The notes under the pieces were generated by a model. It saw nothing but the letters and a program-made list of their open reading frames with translations. It was not told the DNA's origin and did no database searches. A program made the position numbers and the translations under genes. Of a DNA stretch of 39,186 bases, positions 38,571-39,186 are shown piece by piece (within the stretch, counting starts at the first letter, position 1; every line of letters begins with the position of its first letter). Location of the stretch: positions 1 through 39,186 of the forward strand of contig JAMFSJ010000057.1 in the NCBI GenBank assembly GCA_026225255.1, in the 5' to 3' direction. Source of the stretch: Methylacidimicrobium fagopyrum. Lineage in GTDB: Bacteria; Verrucomicrobiota; Verrucomicrobiia; Limisphaerales; UBA11358.

Positions 38571-39186
38571 ATAGAAATGTTTAGTCGTGTTTAATGTTGT
38601 CATTCCTCTGCTTGTTTTATGCCACTTAAAATTGAGCGAATAATCGCTGGTTTACGAAGGAAACCGAATGAGTTCAGAAATGGGCTGCCAAAAACTAATT
38701 GCTTAATGCAATCGGTTGGTTGCAATTTGCTTGGTTTTCCTAAGGTTTATGATCGTCCGGAAACGTTTTTCGGCGATTGCAGACTGCAACTGGTTTGATG
38801 CACGTTGCAATTGTGAATCAAGGTTCATGCTGGCGCCCGCGGGCGATTCGTTAGGGTTTTTGGCGGTGGGACGTGACGGCATTGTCATTGCTAAGAGTTC
38901 TCGCAGCTTGATCGCGAATGGATCCAAAGCTCACTCGGGCGAAACTAAATTAACGCCTTAGAAAATCATGAAAATACTGGAAGCCCTTTTTTAGATTCAT
39001 TAGCAGCAAACGGTTACGGCGCAGCCGAGCTACCAGCCGTGGGAATTGATTTAGCCGGGCGAATTTTTTCCGAGGCAAAATCAGCCAAGGTGTGTTAAGT
39101 ATGTCGTGCAAATTTAAATACTGAATTGAAGCGGGATTTGAATTTTCACGGCAATTTTTTCTTGGGAGATTTGGCAAAGGGTAAAA
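38571..39186. other. Gene-free right end
   Basis: About 616 bases upstream of the regulator. Short frames exist on both strands but none has a recognisable domain, signal peptide or good start. The stretch 38705-38820 is rich in TGCAA/TTGCA motifs (38706, 38720, 38778, 38785 and 38805 regions), which may be regulatory. Nothing else is identifiable. Confidence 0.5.

Noticed and set aside
38703..38961. Overlapping 74- and 81-codon frames near the right end
   Set aside because: Low-complexity products with no domain or signal, in a stretch that looks regulatory.

Overview
The window looks like chromosomal DNA of a Verrucomicrobiota bacterium, probably of the Pedosphaera/Limisphaera type. This is an inference from gene content (futalosine menaquinone pathway, NDH-2, AddA-type helicase-nuclease, Tat-exported phospholipase C, GHL10-type enzyme, several lipoproteins), from moderately high GC, from few clear Shine-Dalgarno sites, and from many short palindromic interspersed repeats. 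No phage, plasmid, CRISPR or insertion-sequence gene is visible. Almost all genes are intact.

Layout. 1-4.6 kb: a family II pyrophosphatase with CBS domains (cut by the left edge), a lipid kinase, a lipoprotein aspartyl protease and a GrpE-like membrane protein split by a -1 frameshift. 4.8-8.6 kb: a large AddA-like helicase-nuclease whose reading frame has absorbed four kinds of short repeat. 8.8-14.5 kb: an envelope/peptidoglycan group: AmiE-like serine hydrolase, NamZ exo-muramidase, small lipoprotein, secreted alpha/beta hydrolase, GHL10 hydrolase. 14.5-14.9 kb: RNase P RNA. 15-18 kb: zinc-ribbon MoxR ATPase, orphan ABC ATPase, TPR protein. 18-20.6 kb: NDH-2 divergent from MqnC, linking quinone use to quinone synthesis. 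21-28 kb: transglutaminase, a CP-ATP-grasp/alpha-E fusion, and a transglutaminase/DUF2126 fusion, a predicted but uncharacterised peptide-ligase system. 28.3-31.7 kb: a 1142-residue protein that I think is a pyrophosphate-type PEP carboxykinase. 31.9 kb: tRNA-Ser(GGA). 32.4-33.9 kb: Tat-exported phospholipase C family protein. 34-38.6 kb: a stress/envelope region with a ferritin-like protein, a Thivi_2564-type protein, a 40-residue membrane peptide, an unknown protein, a compact pqiAB pair and a degenerate receiver-PAS regulator.

The two most rewarding themes are the amidoligase/transglutaminase locus, whose largest gene is bracketed by two copies of the same 24-bp-arm inverted repeat, and the dense set of REP-like palindromes and 7-bp tandem repeats, several of which are translated inside the AddA-like gene.
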